Assembly (NCBI GenBank): GCA_947166105.1 | Contig: CAMVCZ010000004.1 | Coordinates: 1 to 64,000 of the forward strand | From: an uncultured Bacteroidales bacterium | Lineage (GTDB): Bacteria > Bacteroidota > Bacteroidia > Bacteroidales > F082 | DNA length: 64,000 nt | Direction: 5' to 3' | In this document: positions 16,786-25,979 of the stretch, one piece after another | Position numbering within the stretch: position 1 is the stretch's first letter | How the letters are laid out: each line of letters starts with the position of its first letter | Notes under the pieces: model-generated | What the model was told of the DNA's origin: nothing | The model's database searches: none | Seen by the model: the letters and a program-made list of their open reading frames with translations, nothing else | Program-made: the position numbers and the translations under genes

Positions 16786-18468
16786 TTATTGGTGCTGGTT
16801 GACCGTTATGGTCACTAATTTTCCTGATGCAGCTTTCAATTGGATATACCCTATTCGAGGGCGTGTACCCATCATGGCATCAACCCTCAATTCGATGTCA
16901 CCGTTGCCAAAACCTGTGGTCGGGTTACAATTCATCCACATCACATCCGTCAACGCTGACCAACTTTGGTTGGAAGTCACATGAATCACGAACACGCCAC
17001 CTTCGGGGCCAACCTCTATTTCGGTAACATCGGTCTCCAAAAGGTCAGGCTTGCCGTCTTGGGCAATAACGATTTCGGACATCACCTGACCATTATGCAT
17101 CGCCCTGACAAAGCCATAGCGAGGCTCTTCCGAAGAATTCAAGTCAACGATGAGATACAACATGGCATCGCCCTGCTGGACGGAACTTGGCAGATTTGTA
17201 ATCCACGGCGAAGCCTGCAAAGTCCATGTGGTATTTGAGGTCACATTGACTATGGCATTGGCAGTACCGTTATGGCTAACAGAAAGAGTATCAGGCGCAA
17301 GCGTCACAAACAGGATCTCGTCGCCCGCTTCTTGCGTCACAAAGACACGGCGTGACAAGGACTCGGAAACCACCTCAAACTCTATACTTCTCGGCTCGAC
17401 AATGGCATTTGCAGTAGCGGTCAGGACAACCGTACCGTTTCCATAGCCCAACACCTCCGACACCGACAACCAATCGGAACTCAAATCTATTTTCCACTCC
17501 GAATCGCAACTGATGCTGAGTTCTTGACTACCGCCTTCCTTGCTAAAGCTGAACAAGTTGGGCGTAACCTCAAGGTAGCTCGGATTGGGTGTGGGTGCAG
17601 CGCCTTGCCGTACTGATACAACAGCCTCCATACCCGTGGACGAGACCAACACAACCGAAGCCTGACGCGACTCAAATGTAGGATTTTCACTCAACGTAAC
17701 CATCAATTCCGCATTGCCTTCGCCTTGGGCCGCGTTCAAAGTCACCCAATCTTCACTGGCGGAAGCGGTCCAAGCACCATCGCACACCACAGCAACAGGA
17801 CTTGTGCCACCCTCATAACCCATGTCAATGACCTTGGGCATAACCGAAATATTGACCTGTGGCTCACGGCTTTGCATCACATGCAGAGCCGTATGAATGG
17901 ATTCGTTGCCAAACACCAAATCGGCTTCACGCCCATCCGAAATCTCGCTTGCAATGGCACTTACAGTCAAAGTGACCACTGCTTCACCAGTGCCTTCCAA
18001 CGGCGTGCATGTCATCCAATCAGGCACACCCGAAACCATCCAAGCAAAATTTGACGAAACCTCCACCTCGAACTCGCCTCCTTCCTCTCCGCATTGATAG
18101 AGGTTGGGAGTAATGCTGATAAAGTCCTCCACTGGTTGCGTCGCAGCCGCTTGTGTCACCGTCAGCGTGGCCGTGTTGTCTTTTGCCGATACCTTTACTT
18201 CACCCACACGTTCAACTTGGTCAGGATTGGCCGAAACCGTGAGCGTAAGTGGTGTGTCGCCCGAACCGTAAGTTGGTGAAACAGTGAGCCATTCAGGACT
18301 GGAATCCAACTTCCAGTCGCCATTTGAAGTTAAGGATGCCACTACATCGCCGCCTTCGGCAGCTACATGAACCGAGGACGTGGTAAATGCAACATTCACT
18401 TTCTTCTGGCAGCCGACCGCAACAAACATCATGCAGGCCAGCAAAAACAAAACATTCAATTTTTTCAT
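16786..18468 (-). CDS. Lipoprotein with six tandem BACON domains
   Basis: 560 residues. Lipobox FVAVGC at residues 15-20 marks a lipoprotein. Six repeats of about 88 residues each carry the BACON pattern (EGG..., W at mid-repeat, PxWLTVSP-like, G-G, then VTQ): starts near 30, 115, 208, 300, 390 and 475. BACON domains are Ig-like folds common in Bacteroidota glycan-binding and mucin-adhesion proteins, usually N-terminal to an enzyme; here there is no catalytic domain. It is probably a surface stalk or adhesin. It converges on the C69 dipeptidase gene; no -7 element was clear upstream. Confidence 0.88.
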   Translation of the reverse strand: MKKLNVLFLLACMMFVAVGCQKKVNVAFTTSSVHVAAEGGDVVASLTSNGDWKLDSSPEWLTVSPTYGSGDTPLTLTVSANPDQVERVGEVKVSAKDNTATLTVTQAAATQPVEDFISITPNLYQCGEEGGEFEVEVSSNFAWMVSGVPDWMTCTPLEGTGEAVVTLTVSAIASEISDGREADLVFGNESIHTALHVMQSREPQVNISVMPKVIDMGYEGGTSPVAVVCDGAWTASASEDWVTLNAAQGEGNAELMVTLSENPTFESRQASVVLVSSTGMEAVVSVRQGAAPTPNPSYLEVTPNLFSFSKEGGSQELSISCDSEWKIDLSSDWLSVSEVLGYGNGTVVLTATANAIVEPRSIEFEVVSESLSRRVFVTQEAGDEILFVTLAPDTLSVSHNGTANAIVNVTSNTTWTLQASPWITNLPSSVQQGDAMLYLIVDLNSSEEPRYGFVRAMHNGQVMSEIVIAQDGKPDLLETDVTEIEVGPEGGVFVIHVTSNQSWSALTDVMWMNCNPTTGFGNGDIELRVDAMMGTRPRIGYIQLKAASGKLVTITVNQHQ

Positions 18469-18524
18469 ATCAAGTAAGTTTACAATTCAAATAACGGATG
18501 AAAACTTCGTTTATTATCCTACCA

Positions 18525-18554
18525 CAAAAAAGGTACGCCATTATGACGCACCTT
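18525..18554 (-). terminator. Terminator after the PpiD-like gene
   Basis: Arms 18530-18540 and 18544-18554 form an 11-bp stem with two G-U pairs and a 3-base loop, followed on the minus strand by TTTTTT. Confidence 0.8.
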
Positions 18555-18590
18555 CTTCACAATATAAATCAAATTAGTATGAAAAAGCCT

Positions 18591-20717
18591 TTAGAAAATA
18601 TCAGTTCTGTTGTCCTTAATCTTGGCTTGGTTTTTCAGGGCATTGTAGACGCCTCCACCCAGCACCTTATTGCTGAATTGGCTGGTCTTCTCCCTGATGA
18701 TGTCAGAATAATCGGTGGGAGCGGCAGGTTGCGTGAATTTCACATTCTTGATGATGAATGCGCTGCTGTTGCCTGCAATGGGTCCCACTTCCTCGCCTTC
18801 CTTCATGCCAAGGAGGGTACCGATGATGTCGGCCTCAACGCCAAAGTTGCTCAACACACGCGAATCGATACTGATATCGGAAACCGTTGTCGACTCGGCA
18901 CCCAATTCACTGACCATGCGGTTCACATCGTTGCCGCAAGCCTTCATCTTATCGACAGCCATTTGGCCTTTCTTCTTGTTGAGAATCTGGTACTTGGCCT
19001 GATCAGCAACCACATCCAACGGAGCATAACCTTCATGGACAACACCCGTCAAGGCAGTCACAACCAACATATTGTCAAGCTCAAACACTTTCTCGGAAAT
19101 GTCGCCTTGCTTGGTCTTCTCATCGAAAGCCCAACGGACAATCTCACGAGGATTTTCGATACCGGCAATCTGGTAGGTCGACTTGCTCATTCTCGGCATG
19201 GAGCGTTTGGTCAAGCCTTGTTCTTCAATGGTTTGGTTGAACTTGTCATAAGTCCTGTTCTCGATGACAAACTTGTTGGCATCGGCATAAATCGATTGGT
19301 AAGTCTTCGTGCTCGGAACGATTTCGTGCGTCAGATAAGCCAAACGGGCCTTGGGTTGGGGCTGGGTCTTGTCGGTCACCTTGATGATGTGGTAGCCAAA
19401 CGGAGTTTCCACAATACCCATCGAGCCAACAGGATTGTTCACCACATATTCATTGAAAGCGGGAACCATCATGCCGTCGGTAAACCAATCAAGGTCGCCG
19501 CCCTTTTCTTTCGAACCCGGGTCTGTGGAGTTGGCTTGGGCCAGTTCGGCAAAGAGTTCATCGTTGTTCTTGGTGGCTTGCAATTGGGCGAGCAAGGCAT
19601 TGGCTTTGGCCTCGGCATCTTCCTTGCTGATGGTGTCCTGACTGTTGTAGGCGCCCTTGTAGCTAATCAAGATATGGCTGGCCTTGAGGGAATCGGGGCG
19701 GCTCTGGAGGTCGACGATGCGAACCAAATTGAAGGATTCGCCATCTTCGTATGGACCGTAAACATAACCCACACCGTTGCCACTTTCGAAAATGGCACTC
19801 TCAATTTGTTGCGGAACACCGCTTCTGCCCATCCAAGTGCTGTCGTAACGCTTGTCGGAATTGGCATTGACAAAGTTGGCCACATTATCGGTTGCCGTGA
19901 AATCGGGTTTCATATTGCGGACAAACTCCAAGGCACTCTGGCGGTCTTCCAACGAAGGCTTGATTTCGAACACCACATATTCAATGTCGCGGCGCTCGTC
20001 GGTCTCATAGCGATATTTGTTTTCCTCATAGAAAGCCTTGTTGTCGGCAGGCGTGACGACCACTGTCGAATCCGGGATTTTGTTATAGCGCAAAGCTATG
20101 ACATCGGCAGAGGCCTTCATGTTCTTGTTCTGATAGTATTTCTCAGCCAAGGCGGTGGGAAGGAAATAGGAAGCCTTCACCAAATTGTCGAACTTGGTCG
20201 ACAAACGGTTTTCCTTGACGGCTTTCTCGAAGTCAATCCAACGGTCGTAGTATTCGGCCGGAAGTTGGTCGAGGTTTTGGAGGTAGTTCAACACGTTTTC
20301 CTTGCTGAAGTTGCCGTCAGCATCGCTGAAGCTCTGCACAATCCACTGGTGAGGGTTGTCGCCAGTCATTTGGTCATAAAGCTCCTCTGAAGTGATGCCG
20401 ATGCCCGCAGCCTCGTATTCCTTGGTCATAAGGTTGTCCTTGATCATTTCTTCCAACGTGTTGTTGTAGACGCTGTAAGTTTCGGCTGAAGAAAGGTTGT
20501 TGCTGTTTGATTGAGCCCTTCTGCTTTCAAGATTCTTCTCCTTTAGCTGTTCAAAATCCCTGACGGAAATCTTGTCGCCATCGACTACCGCAACGACCGG
20601 TCCTGTGTTTCTGCCTTGACTTTGGAAAAGGTCTTGCAAGACGAATGCTAACAATGCAATGCCGATGATTGCGATCAACAATCCTGAATGTCTTCTGATT
20701 TTTTCAATTGCTGCCAT
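18591..20717 (-). CDS. PpiD/SurA-type periplasmic peptidyl-prolyl isomerase
   Basis: 708 residues. One N-terminal membrane anchor (HSGLLIAIIGIALLAFVLQDLF) precedes a SurA-N-like chaperone region (about 40-230) and a parvulin domain (about 340-450: KASHILISYKG, then GGDLDWFTDGMMVPAF, GYHIIKVTDK). A second chaperone module fills the C-terminus. It is anchored in the inner membrane and helps newly secreted outer-membrane proteins fold. It has its own -7 element at 20766-20773, although it follows the CorC-like gene of the envelope cluster by 151 bp. Confidence 0.92.
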   Translation of the reverse strand: MAAIEKIRRHSGLLIAIIGIALLAFVLQDLFQSQGRNTGPVVAVVDGDKISVRDFEQLKEKNLESRRAQSNSNNLSSAETYSVYNNTLEEMIKDNLMTKEYEAAGIGITSEELYDQMTGDNPHQWIVQSFSDADGNFSKENVLNYLQNLDQLPAEYYDRWIDFEKAVKENRLSTKFDNLVKASYFLPTALAEKYYQNKNMKASADVIALRYNKIPDSTVVVTPADNKAFYEENKYRYETDERRDIEYVVFEIKPSLEDRQSALEFVRNMKPDFTATDNVANFVNANSDKRYDSTWMGRSGVPQQIESAIFESGNGVGYVYGPYEDGESFNLVRIVDLQSRPDSLKASHILISYKGAYNSQDTISKEDAEAKANALLAQLQATKNNDELFAELAQANSTDPGSKEKGGDLDWFTDGMMVPAFNEYVVNNPVGSMGIVETPFGYHIIKVTDKTQPQPKARLAYLTHEIVPSTKTYQSIYADANKFVIENRTYDKFNQTIEEQGLTKRSMPRMSKSTYQIAGIENPREIVRWAFDEKTKQGDISEKVFELDNMLVVTALTGVVHEGYAPLDVVADQAKYQILNKKKGQMAVDKMKACGNDVNRMVSELGAESTTVSDISIDSRVLSNFGVEADIIGTLLGMKEGEEVGPIAGNSSAFIIKNVKFTQPAAPTDYSDIIREKTSQFSNKVLGGGVYNALKNQAKIKDNRTDIF

Positions 20718-20765
20718 AATACAAATACTCTATTTTTTAACTATTAAACTTCAATTTTGAGCGTG

Positions 20766-20773
20766 CAAATTTA
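20766..20773 (-). promoter_or_regulatory. -7 element (TAAATTTG) of the PpiD-like gene
   Basis: TAnnTTTG on the minus strand 48 bp before the ATG at 20717. Confidence 0.55.
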
Positions 20774-20868
20774 GTAAAGATTTCAACTCAAGGAAAAAAA
20801 TGTGCGATTTTTATTTTTCAAACCGCCTCATTTCATGCCTTAAAAACTATTTATCAATTGATTTTCAG

Positions 20869-22155
20869 TTATTTGTCAATGATTTTCAATTCCACTTCAT
20901 CCAATTTCATGTGGGATGCTTTCAATATTTTGACCCTATATTTGCCGATGGTGAGCTCCTCTCCTTGCTCGGGAATGCTCTCGCAATAGTGCAGCACCAT
21001 GCCGGCAAGGGTCTCATAATCATCGCTCACAGGCAAGTCGAGCTTGTAGGTATTGTTCAGATAATCAATCTCCAAGCGGGCCGAAAAGACGAAAGTGTTG
21101 TCGTCAACCGTTTTTTCCACTTCGTCTTCCACATCGTATTCGTCGTCGATTTCGCCAAAAATCTCCTCCACCACATCTTCCATCGTGACGATGCCCGCCG
21201 TGCCGCCAAACTCATCCACGACAGCGGCCACCCCCTGGCGTTTCTGGATGAAATGCTTCAGCAAACGGTCGGCGGTGTAGGTTTCTGGGAAGAAGTCGAT
21301 GCGGCGCACAAGGTCTTTCATCGTCACGTTACGATGTTCGGCCATCACACGCACCACATCATTCAGGTGGACATAGCCCACAATATCATCGATGCTTTCA
21401 CCGATTACAATCAGCTTGGAATGTTTGGTTTCCTCGAAGCGGGCTTTCACGGTTTCTATGTCGTCAGTCAATTTCACTGACTCAATCTCATTGCGCGGGC
21501 CCATGCACTCACGAAGTTTCACCGAGCGAAATTCCATCACATTCTGGAACAACTGGATTTCCTGCTGCATGTCCTCGTCTGCCTCGGGCGTGTCGGCATA
21601 TTCGGCGATGAAGTCGTTCAAGTCGACCGTGCTGAACTTGTATTCCTCGCTGTCCACTTTCAGGCGAAGCAAATAACGAATAATGAACTCCGAAATGCCT
21701 GTATAAATGAGGATTAAAGGATAGAGCAGGCAATAGCAAAGGAAGGTGGGGAAGGCGAAAAACGAGAGGATGGCATTGGGATTAATGCGAAACAGCATCT
21801 TGGGCAAAAATTCGCCGACCAACAGCACAAGCAAAGTGGAAAGGATGGTTTTCACCAATAGAACCATGAAATCGTTGCTGAGCGAAATGGCCTGAAGCCA
21901 ATGCACGACAGGCGCATCAAGCAGTTGCGACATGCTCATGCCGTAGATGATGAGCGCAATATTGTTGCCCAAAAGCAAGGAGGTGATGAATCGCGACTGG
22001 CTCTTGAAAAACAAACCGATAAGTTTGGCCGAAAACGTGTTTTTGGTCAGCTCCACCTCAAGTTGCAGACGATTAATGCTATTGAAGGCGATCTCCAAGC
22101 CCGAGCAGAGCGCGGAGAAAAACAAGGTAACCGTAACGACAATCCAACTATCCAT
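20869..22155 (-). CDS. CorC/HlyC-family (CNNM plus CBS) membrane protein
   Basis: 428 residues. The N-terminal CNNM (DUF21) domain has three to four helices (VVTVTLFFSALCSGLEIAF, then LLLGNNIALIIYG). A CBS pair (about 215-335; RECMGPRNEIESVKL, VVDEFGGTAGIVTMEDVVEEIFGEI) and a C-terminal CorC_HlyC domain (about 350-428; ARLEIDYLNN) follow. Family members are linked to Mg/Co efflux; in Bacteroidota the gliding protein GldE has the same architecture and cannot be excluded. It starts 3 bp after lptC. Confidence 0.88.
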   Translation of the reverse strand: MDSWIVVTVTLFFSALCSGLEIAFNSINRLQLEVELTKNTFSAKLIGLFFKSQSRFITSLLLGNNIALIIYGMSMSQLLDAPVVHWLQAISLSNDFMVLLVKTILSTLLVLLVGEFLPKMLFRINPNAILSFFAFPTFLCYCLLYPLILIYTGISEFIIRYLLRLKVDSEEYKFSTVDLNDFIAEYADTPEADEDMQQEIQLFQNVMEFRSVKLRECMGPRNEIESVKLTDDIETVKARFEETKHSKLIVIGESIDDIVGYVHLNDVVRVMAEHRNVTMKDLVRRIDFFPETYTADRLLKHFIQKRQGVAAVVDEFGGTAGIVTMEDVVEEIFGEIDDEYDVEDEVEKTVDDNTFVFSARLEIDYLNNTYKLDLPVSDDYETLAGMVLHYCESIPEQGEELTIGKYRVKILKASHMKLDEVELKIIDK

Positions 22156-22158
22156 AGG

Positions 22159-22719
22159 TCATTTCTCCTCATCCACATCCAACAACGCGCTGCCTGAATA
22201 CATGGTATATTCCGAAAAATCCTCCTTGGCCACAAGGCTGTCGGCCTCGATTTGCTTGTCGGGTGCGACAATCTTCACATGCGAGCGGGTGTAAATCATC
22301 TTCAGCTCCTGATACCAAAAGAGTTTGTCGGAATACATGGTTTCCGCGCTGCCGAAATTTTTCACAACCACATTGCCTGCGGCCTCAATCCGACGGGCCT
22401 TGCCGAAACTCTTGCCATAGTCGGCATGTAATTCTGTGGTTTTCTTTCCCTTGTCGAACATGTAGACATCAAAGCCGAGGGGAAACTCCATGATGTCTGC
22501 CTCGGTTTCCATGCGTACCATGCGGGGCGTGTGGAGTTCAAGATTAATAATGCCGGAATCACTACGATAGAAAACAACGCTGTCGGCAATAATACCCGAC
22601 AGCGTGTCGTCCGACCCCATCTCCATTACCACGGCATCGGGGTTTGAACACGAAAACAACATCACAGCCACAAAGGCTGTGATGTTGATAGTCAATCCTA
22701 TTTTAAGCAAGTGCTTCAA
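22159..22719 (-). CDS. lptC: LPS-export protein LptC
   Basis: 186 residues. The N-terminus MKHLLKIGLTINITAFVAVM leads to a lipobox-like MLFSCS, so it is probably a lipoprotein, as in many Bacteroidota LptC. The rest is a beta-jellyroll pattern with ELHADYGKSFGKARRIEAAG and VVKNFGSAETMYSDKLFW, typical of LptC/LptA-fold proteins that pass LPS across the periplasm. It follows the TPR gene with no gap. Confidence 0.85.
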   Translation of the reverse strand: MKHLLKIGLTINITAFVAVMLFSCSNPDAVVMEMGSDDTLSGIIADSVVFYRSDSGIINLELHTPRMVRMETEADIMEFPLGFDVYMFDKGKKTTELHADYGKSFGKARRIEAAGNVVVKNFGSAETMYSDKLFWYQELKMIYTRSHVKIVAPDKQIEADSLVAKEDFSEYTMYSGSALLDVDEEK

Positions 22720-24171
22720 TTATCTCTTGGCTCTGATGGTGGTCGACTCACCAATCCAACCACCCACTTGGAAACTCTGTCCCTCGCTGTAGTCGTTGAA
22801 GAAGATGGTCTCCATCGACGGGAAGGCAGCGGTGTAGGCGCGAATCAGGCCGTTGGCTTTCTCGGAGCACGAGGGGTCGACTGCCTTGGCCTTGTTGCAC
22901 TTGTCGACAGCAGCCCAATACACAGCCTTGCTTTCGATTTCGCCGCTGAACTGCTTGGAACTTTCGGCGTAAAGCATGGCGATGAGGAGGTAAGGCTCGC
23001 CGTTGGTCGGGTCAACTTGGGCGGATCTTCTGAAGATGTCGCGGGCGCGTGAGAGGCTGCCCATGTTCTGGTAGCACATGCCCAAGTTGCGATAGGCACG
23101 GTATCTGCGGTCGTTGTTCTCCGTCTTGGTGGCCTGCTCAAAGAAGGTGGCGGCATCGCTCCATTTCTTGTCCTTGAAGAACTTGATGCCCAAGCTGTAG
23201 GAAGCCTCGGGGCTGGGTTCCAGCTCGTTCAGCTTGACAGCGGCGTCGAGGAAGAGCTTCGAATCGGTGCAGTCCTTCTTATCGAGGATGGTGGTGATGC
23301 GCTTGAGGAGTACCACATCATCGGGCGTTTCAGCCATCTTGGCACTGAACACCTTGATCAGGTCTTCGCAGGAAGCGTAGGGCTGGAACAGGTTGTCGAG
23401 GTTACTCTTCACACCTTTATTAATATTAATGGACTTCTCAGCCTTTTCGATCTGCTTGTCGAAACCTGACACGGCATCGGCATCGCCTGACGTCTCGGCA
23501 TCAGCCTTGGCTTCTTCGAGTTGGGTCACATTCTCAGCCAACACCTTGATGTTGTCGTCGACCACTTCAGCAAGTTCTTGATACACATTGATGACAGTCA
23601 TCTTCTCTGCCTTGTCGTTGTTCACCATGTCGATGGTGGCCTTGAAATAAGCATCGATGTAGGCACCTTGCAGTTGCGAAGGATCCAATTCGACGGCACT
23701 CTTCAGCACATTGTAGGCTTCCTCATAGCGGTTTTTGTTGTAAGTGTAGATGAGCAAGCCTTTTCTGCCCATGATGTTGGCTACTTGCGAAGTGCCCGTC
23801 TTCGGGTCAGTCGGGAAATACTTGGCCCTGTTGTCCATCATCATGCAGATGGTGTCGATGTAGGCATCCTTCTCCTTGGGGTTGGTGCGGATGAAGTACT
23901 CCATGATCTTCTCACCTCTTGTGTAGATAAGTTGGCTGGAGCGGGGGCAGTTGAGAAACACCTCTCTCCATGCCTTGACCATTTCCATGCTGATGGATTC
24001 GGGCGCGAACTTGCTCGCTTCCCACTGCTTGTAGGCCTCACCATAGATGGACAGGTTGGTGACGCAAGCCACACTGTCGGCTCCGTACTTCGATTCCTTT
24101 GCCTCTTGGGCCGAAACGCTCATTGCCATTCCAAACATGACGGCAATCAACACAAATCTTTTAGTTTTCAT
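22720..24171 (-). CDS. Tetratricopeptide-repeat periplasmic protein
   Basis: 483 residues. The signal peptide MKTKRFVLIAVMFGMAMSVS ends in AQ. TPR-like helix pairs include GLLIYTYNKNRYEEAYNVLKS near 145-165 and YRAYRNLGMCYQNMGSLSRA near 350-370, with a coiled-coil stretch around 205-260 (NVTQLEEAKADAETSGDAD). It sits between an outer-membrane protein and LptC in an arrangement common in Bacteroidales. A scaffold role in envelope assembly is inferred, not shown. Confidence 0.85.
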   Translation of the reverse strand: MKTKRFVLIAVMFGMAMSVSAQEAKESKYGADSVACVTNLSIYGEAYKQWEASKFAPESISMEMVKAWREVFLNCPRSSQLIYTRGEKIMEYFIRTNPKEKDAYIDTICMMMDNRAKYFPTDPKTGTSQVANIMGRKGLLIYTYNKNRYEEAYNVLKSAVELDPSQLQGAYIDAYFKATIDMVNNDKAEKMTVINVYQELAEVVDDNIKVLAENVTQLEEAKADAETSGDADAVSGFDKQIEKAEKSININKGVKSNLDNLFQPYASCEDLIKVFSAKMAETPDDVVLLKRITTILDKKDCTDSKLFLDAAVKLNELEPSPEASYSLGIKFFKDKKWSDAATFFEQATKTENNDRRYRAYRNLGMCYQNMGSLSRARDIFRRSAQVDPTNGEPYLLIAMLYAESSKQFSGEIESKAVYWAAVDKCNKAKAVDPSCSEKANGLIRAYTAAFPSMETIFFNDYSEGQSFQVGGWIGESTTIRAKR

Positions 24172-24245
24172 TTCTCTCTTATTTTAATTGTTTGACTTGT
24201 TTGTTCTCTATTCAAATATCGTTCCAAAACATTTGTTTCGCGAAA

Positions 24246-25532
24246 TCATCTGTATTTCCTCTTCATAAACCAGTGCTCAAATACCGAAACACCCACATTG
24301 GCCTTGATATAACGCTCCTGTATCAGTCCAGCCTCGCGCGTACCATATTGGCCAATCTCAACAGCCAAGTTGACCTTCGATAGGGTTTTGGGCAAAGGAA
24401 GCGACATGCCCGCCGTTAACCCCACCTTATTAATATTGTGCCCCTTGAGGTTGAGGAAGCCTCGCTCATAAAAGCCTCCAATGCGATAGGTCACACGGGT
24501 AAAATAGCCCGAAACCGAAGTGTGCCGTGGCATGAACTCGGCACCAAGGCTCACCCTCCAAGAGTTCTGTAGGGTGTCGTTGACCCCATGACGGGCAAAT
24601 TTCGACCATTGCATCCAGTTGAAATCGGCACCCACACACCATTCCTTACCTTTTCGCAATGCAAAACCGCCACCAAAACCCTGTGGCATGGTCAACTTTG
24701 CCGGATACGTAGAGTTGAAAACCGAATCGATGATATATTCAATCTCGGTATCCATGTCCTCCTCAATGGACCTGACGAACAAGGTCTGGGAACCCCTCAA
24801 ATTGACCTTCTGCGTATAGGTGAGGCCAACACCCAAATGAAGGTCATTGCCCAATGGGGTGTCAAAAAGCAAGCCATAGTCGAACATGAAGGACTTCACC
24901 ATCAAGTCGACGCTACGGCGCGTGCCAATCATATAAAGCGAATCAGGGAAATAGAGTGTGGTTTCGCTCTGCGTGTCGCCAAACACAAAATAGCCATTCG
25001 CACCCAACGAGAAGTGATTGCCCAACTTGAAGGCTGTGCCCACAAAGGCTTGGTTCAATCCGCCAGTACCTTTGAAACGTGTGGTATAGTTACCCACCTC
25101 AGGATCATTCCCGCTGACAAGAATCTTGTAGCCCGAAGTGCTGTAAGGCTGCACGCCTAGAGCCAGCTTCCACCACGGAGTGAGGCCAAAGGCCATTGCG
25201 ACATGGTCGAAAGAGGCATTGGCCGACTTTTCGGAAAGAGTGGATGTGCTGAACATGGAAGACTTGAAATAGAAACCAGCATCGAAAAGGAAAGCCAACG
25301 AGTCGATTTTGGCGTATGAAGCCGGATTACCGATATTAATCATACCTTCGCCAAACATGCCATTGGCCACACCCCCCATTCCTTTCAGCCTGACATTAGT
25401 CGATTTGTCTCTCACCTGCCCCACACCAAACAGGGAATAGGGCGAATCCACATCGGCTTGGGCGAATATATCAAAGCCCAATCCGATCAACAATGTGACT
25501 ATTAGAAAGTTTCTCAACAATACAGTTCTCAT
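24246..25532 (-). CDS. Outer-membrane beta-barrel protein
   Basis: About 428 residues from ATG 25532 (in-frame ATG 25553 adds seven residues). The signal peptide RTVLLRNFLIVTLLIGLGFD ends IFAQ. The mature part has SPYSLFGVGQVRDKS and many alternating amphipathic strands, ending MKRKYR. It opens the envelope cluster (OMP, TPR, LptC, CorC). The first strands (GMGGVANGMFGEGMINIGNPASYA) recall FadL-like or PorV-like barrels of Bacteroidota, but the substrate is unknown. No perfect -7 element precedes it. Confidence 0.78.
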   Translation of the reverse strand: MRTVLLRNFLIVTLLIGLGFDIFAQADVDSPYSLFGVGQVRDKSTNVRLKGMGGVANGMFGEGMINIGNPASYAKIDSLAFLFDAGFYFKSSMFSTSTLSEKSANASFDHVAMAFGLTPWWKLALGVQPYSTSGYKILVSGNDPEVGNYTTRFKGTGGLNQAFVGTAFKLGNHFSLGANGYFVFGDTQSETTLYFPDSLYMIGTRRSVDLMVKSFMFDYGLLFDTPLGNDLHLGVGLTYTQKVNLRGSQTLFVRSIEEDMDTEIEYIIDSVFNSTYPAKLTMPQGFGGGFALRKGKEWCVGADFNWMQWSKFARHGVNDTLQNSWRVSLGAEFMPRHTSVSGYFTRVTYRIGGFYERGFLNLKGHNINKVGLTAGMSLPLPKTLSKVNLAVEIGQYGTREAGLIQERYIKANVGVSVFEHWFMKRKYR

Positions 25533-25737
25533 AACCATTGTAAACTTAGGCAAACTCTTGCCACAACAATCCTCTCATTTAGGATGGATGGAGAGAAAGA
25601 GCGTGCAAATATCCGATTTTTTAACTCCATGAGCAAGTTTTTATTGTTTAAATTCAAATAAAAACTTTTCAAATCATTGAAAATCAGCACAAAACAATTT
25701 TTAAAACAAAATTTTCTCTTTTTTTATACTTTTTTTC

Positions 25738-25767
25738 TTGTCAATTCAGAAAATTGTTGTAATTTTG
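25738..25767 (+). promoter_or_regulatory. tRNA-Phe promoter (TTG-19 bp-TAATTTTG)
   Basis: TTG at 25738-25740, 19-bp spacer, TAATTTTG at 25760-25767, 16 bp before the tRNA 5' end. A textbook Bacteroidota promoter. Confidence 0.85.
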
Positions 25768-25783
25768 CAGGCGCAAAAACGGA

Positions 25784-25859
<76 letters not shown>

Positions 25860-25860
25860 G

Positions 25861-25891
25861 AAAAAAGCCGAACATTGAGTTCGGCTTTTTT
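25861..25891 (+). terminator. Terminator of tRNA-Phe
   Basis: Perfect 13-bp stem AAAAAAGCCGAAC/GTTCGGCTTTTTT with loop ATTGA. Confidence 0.95.
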
Positions 25892-25924
25892 GTTTTATTG
25901 TAGTTTCATCTCACACTAATACAC

Positions 25925-25955
25925 AAAAAAAGCACCCCAAATCCGAGGTGCTTTT
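25925..25955 (-). terminator. Terminator of the fimbrillin-like lipoprotein unit
   Basis: Arms AAAAGCACC (25928-25936) and GGTGCTTTT (25947-25955); on the minus strand a run of seven T follows. It closes the unit made of the 41-residue peptide and the lipoprotein. Confidence 0.88.
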
Positions 25956-25979
25956 CGTTAATGGATTTCCTTCCTTTGC

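Noticed and set aside
18498..20390. 630-codon plus-strand open frame opposite the PpiD-like gene
   Set aside because: It is the antisense shadow of a convincing parvulin-family gene; its product has no recognisable domain and its frame tracks the third-position GC of the real gene.
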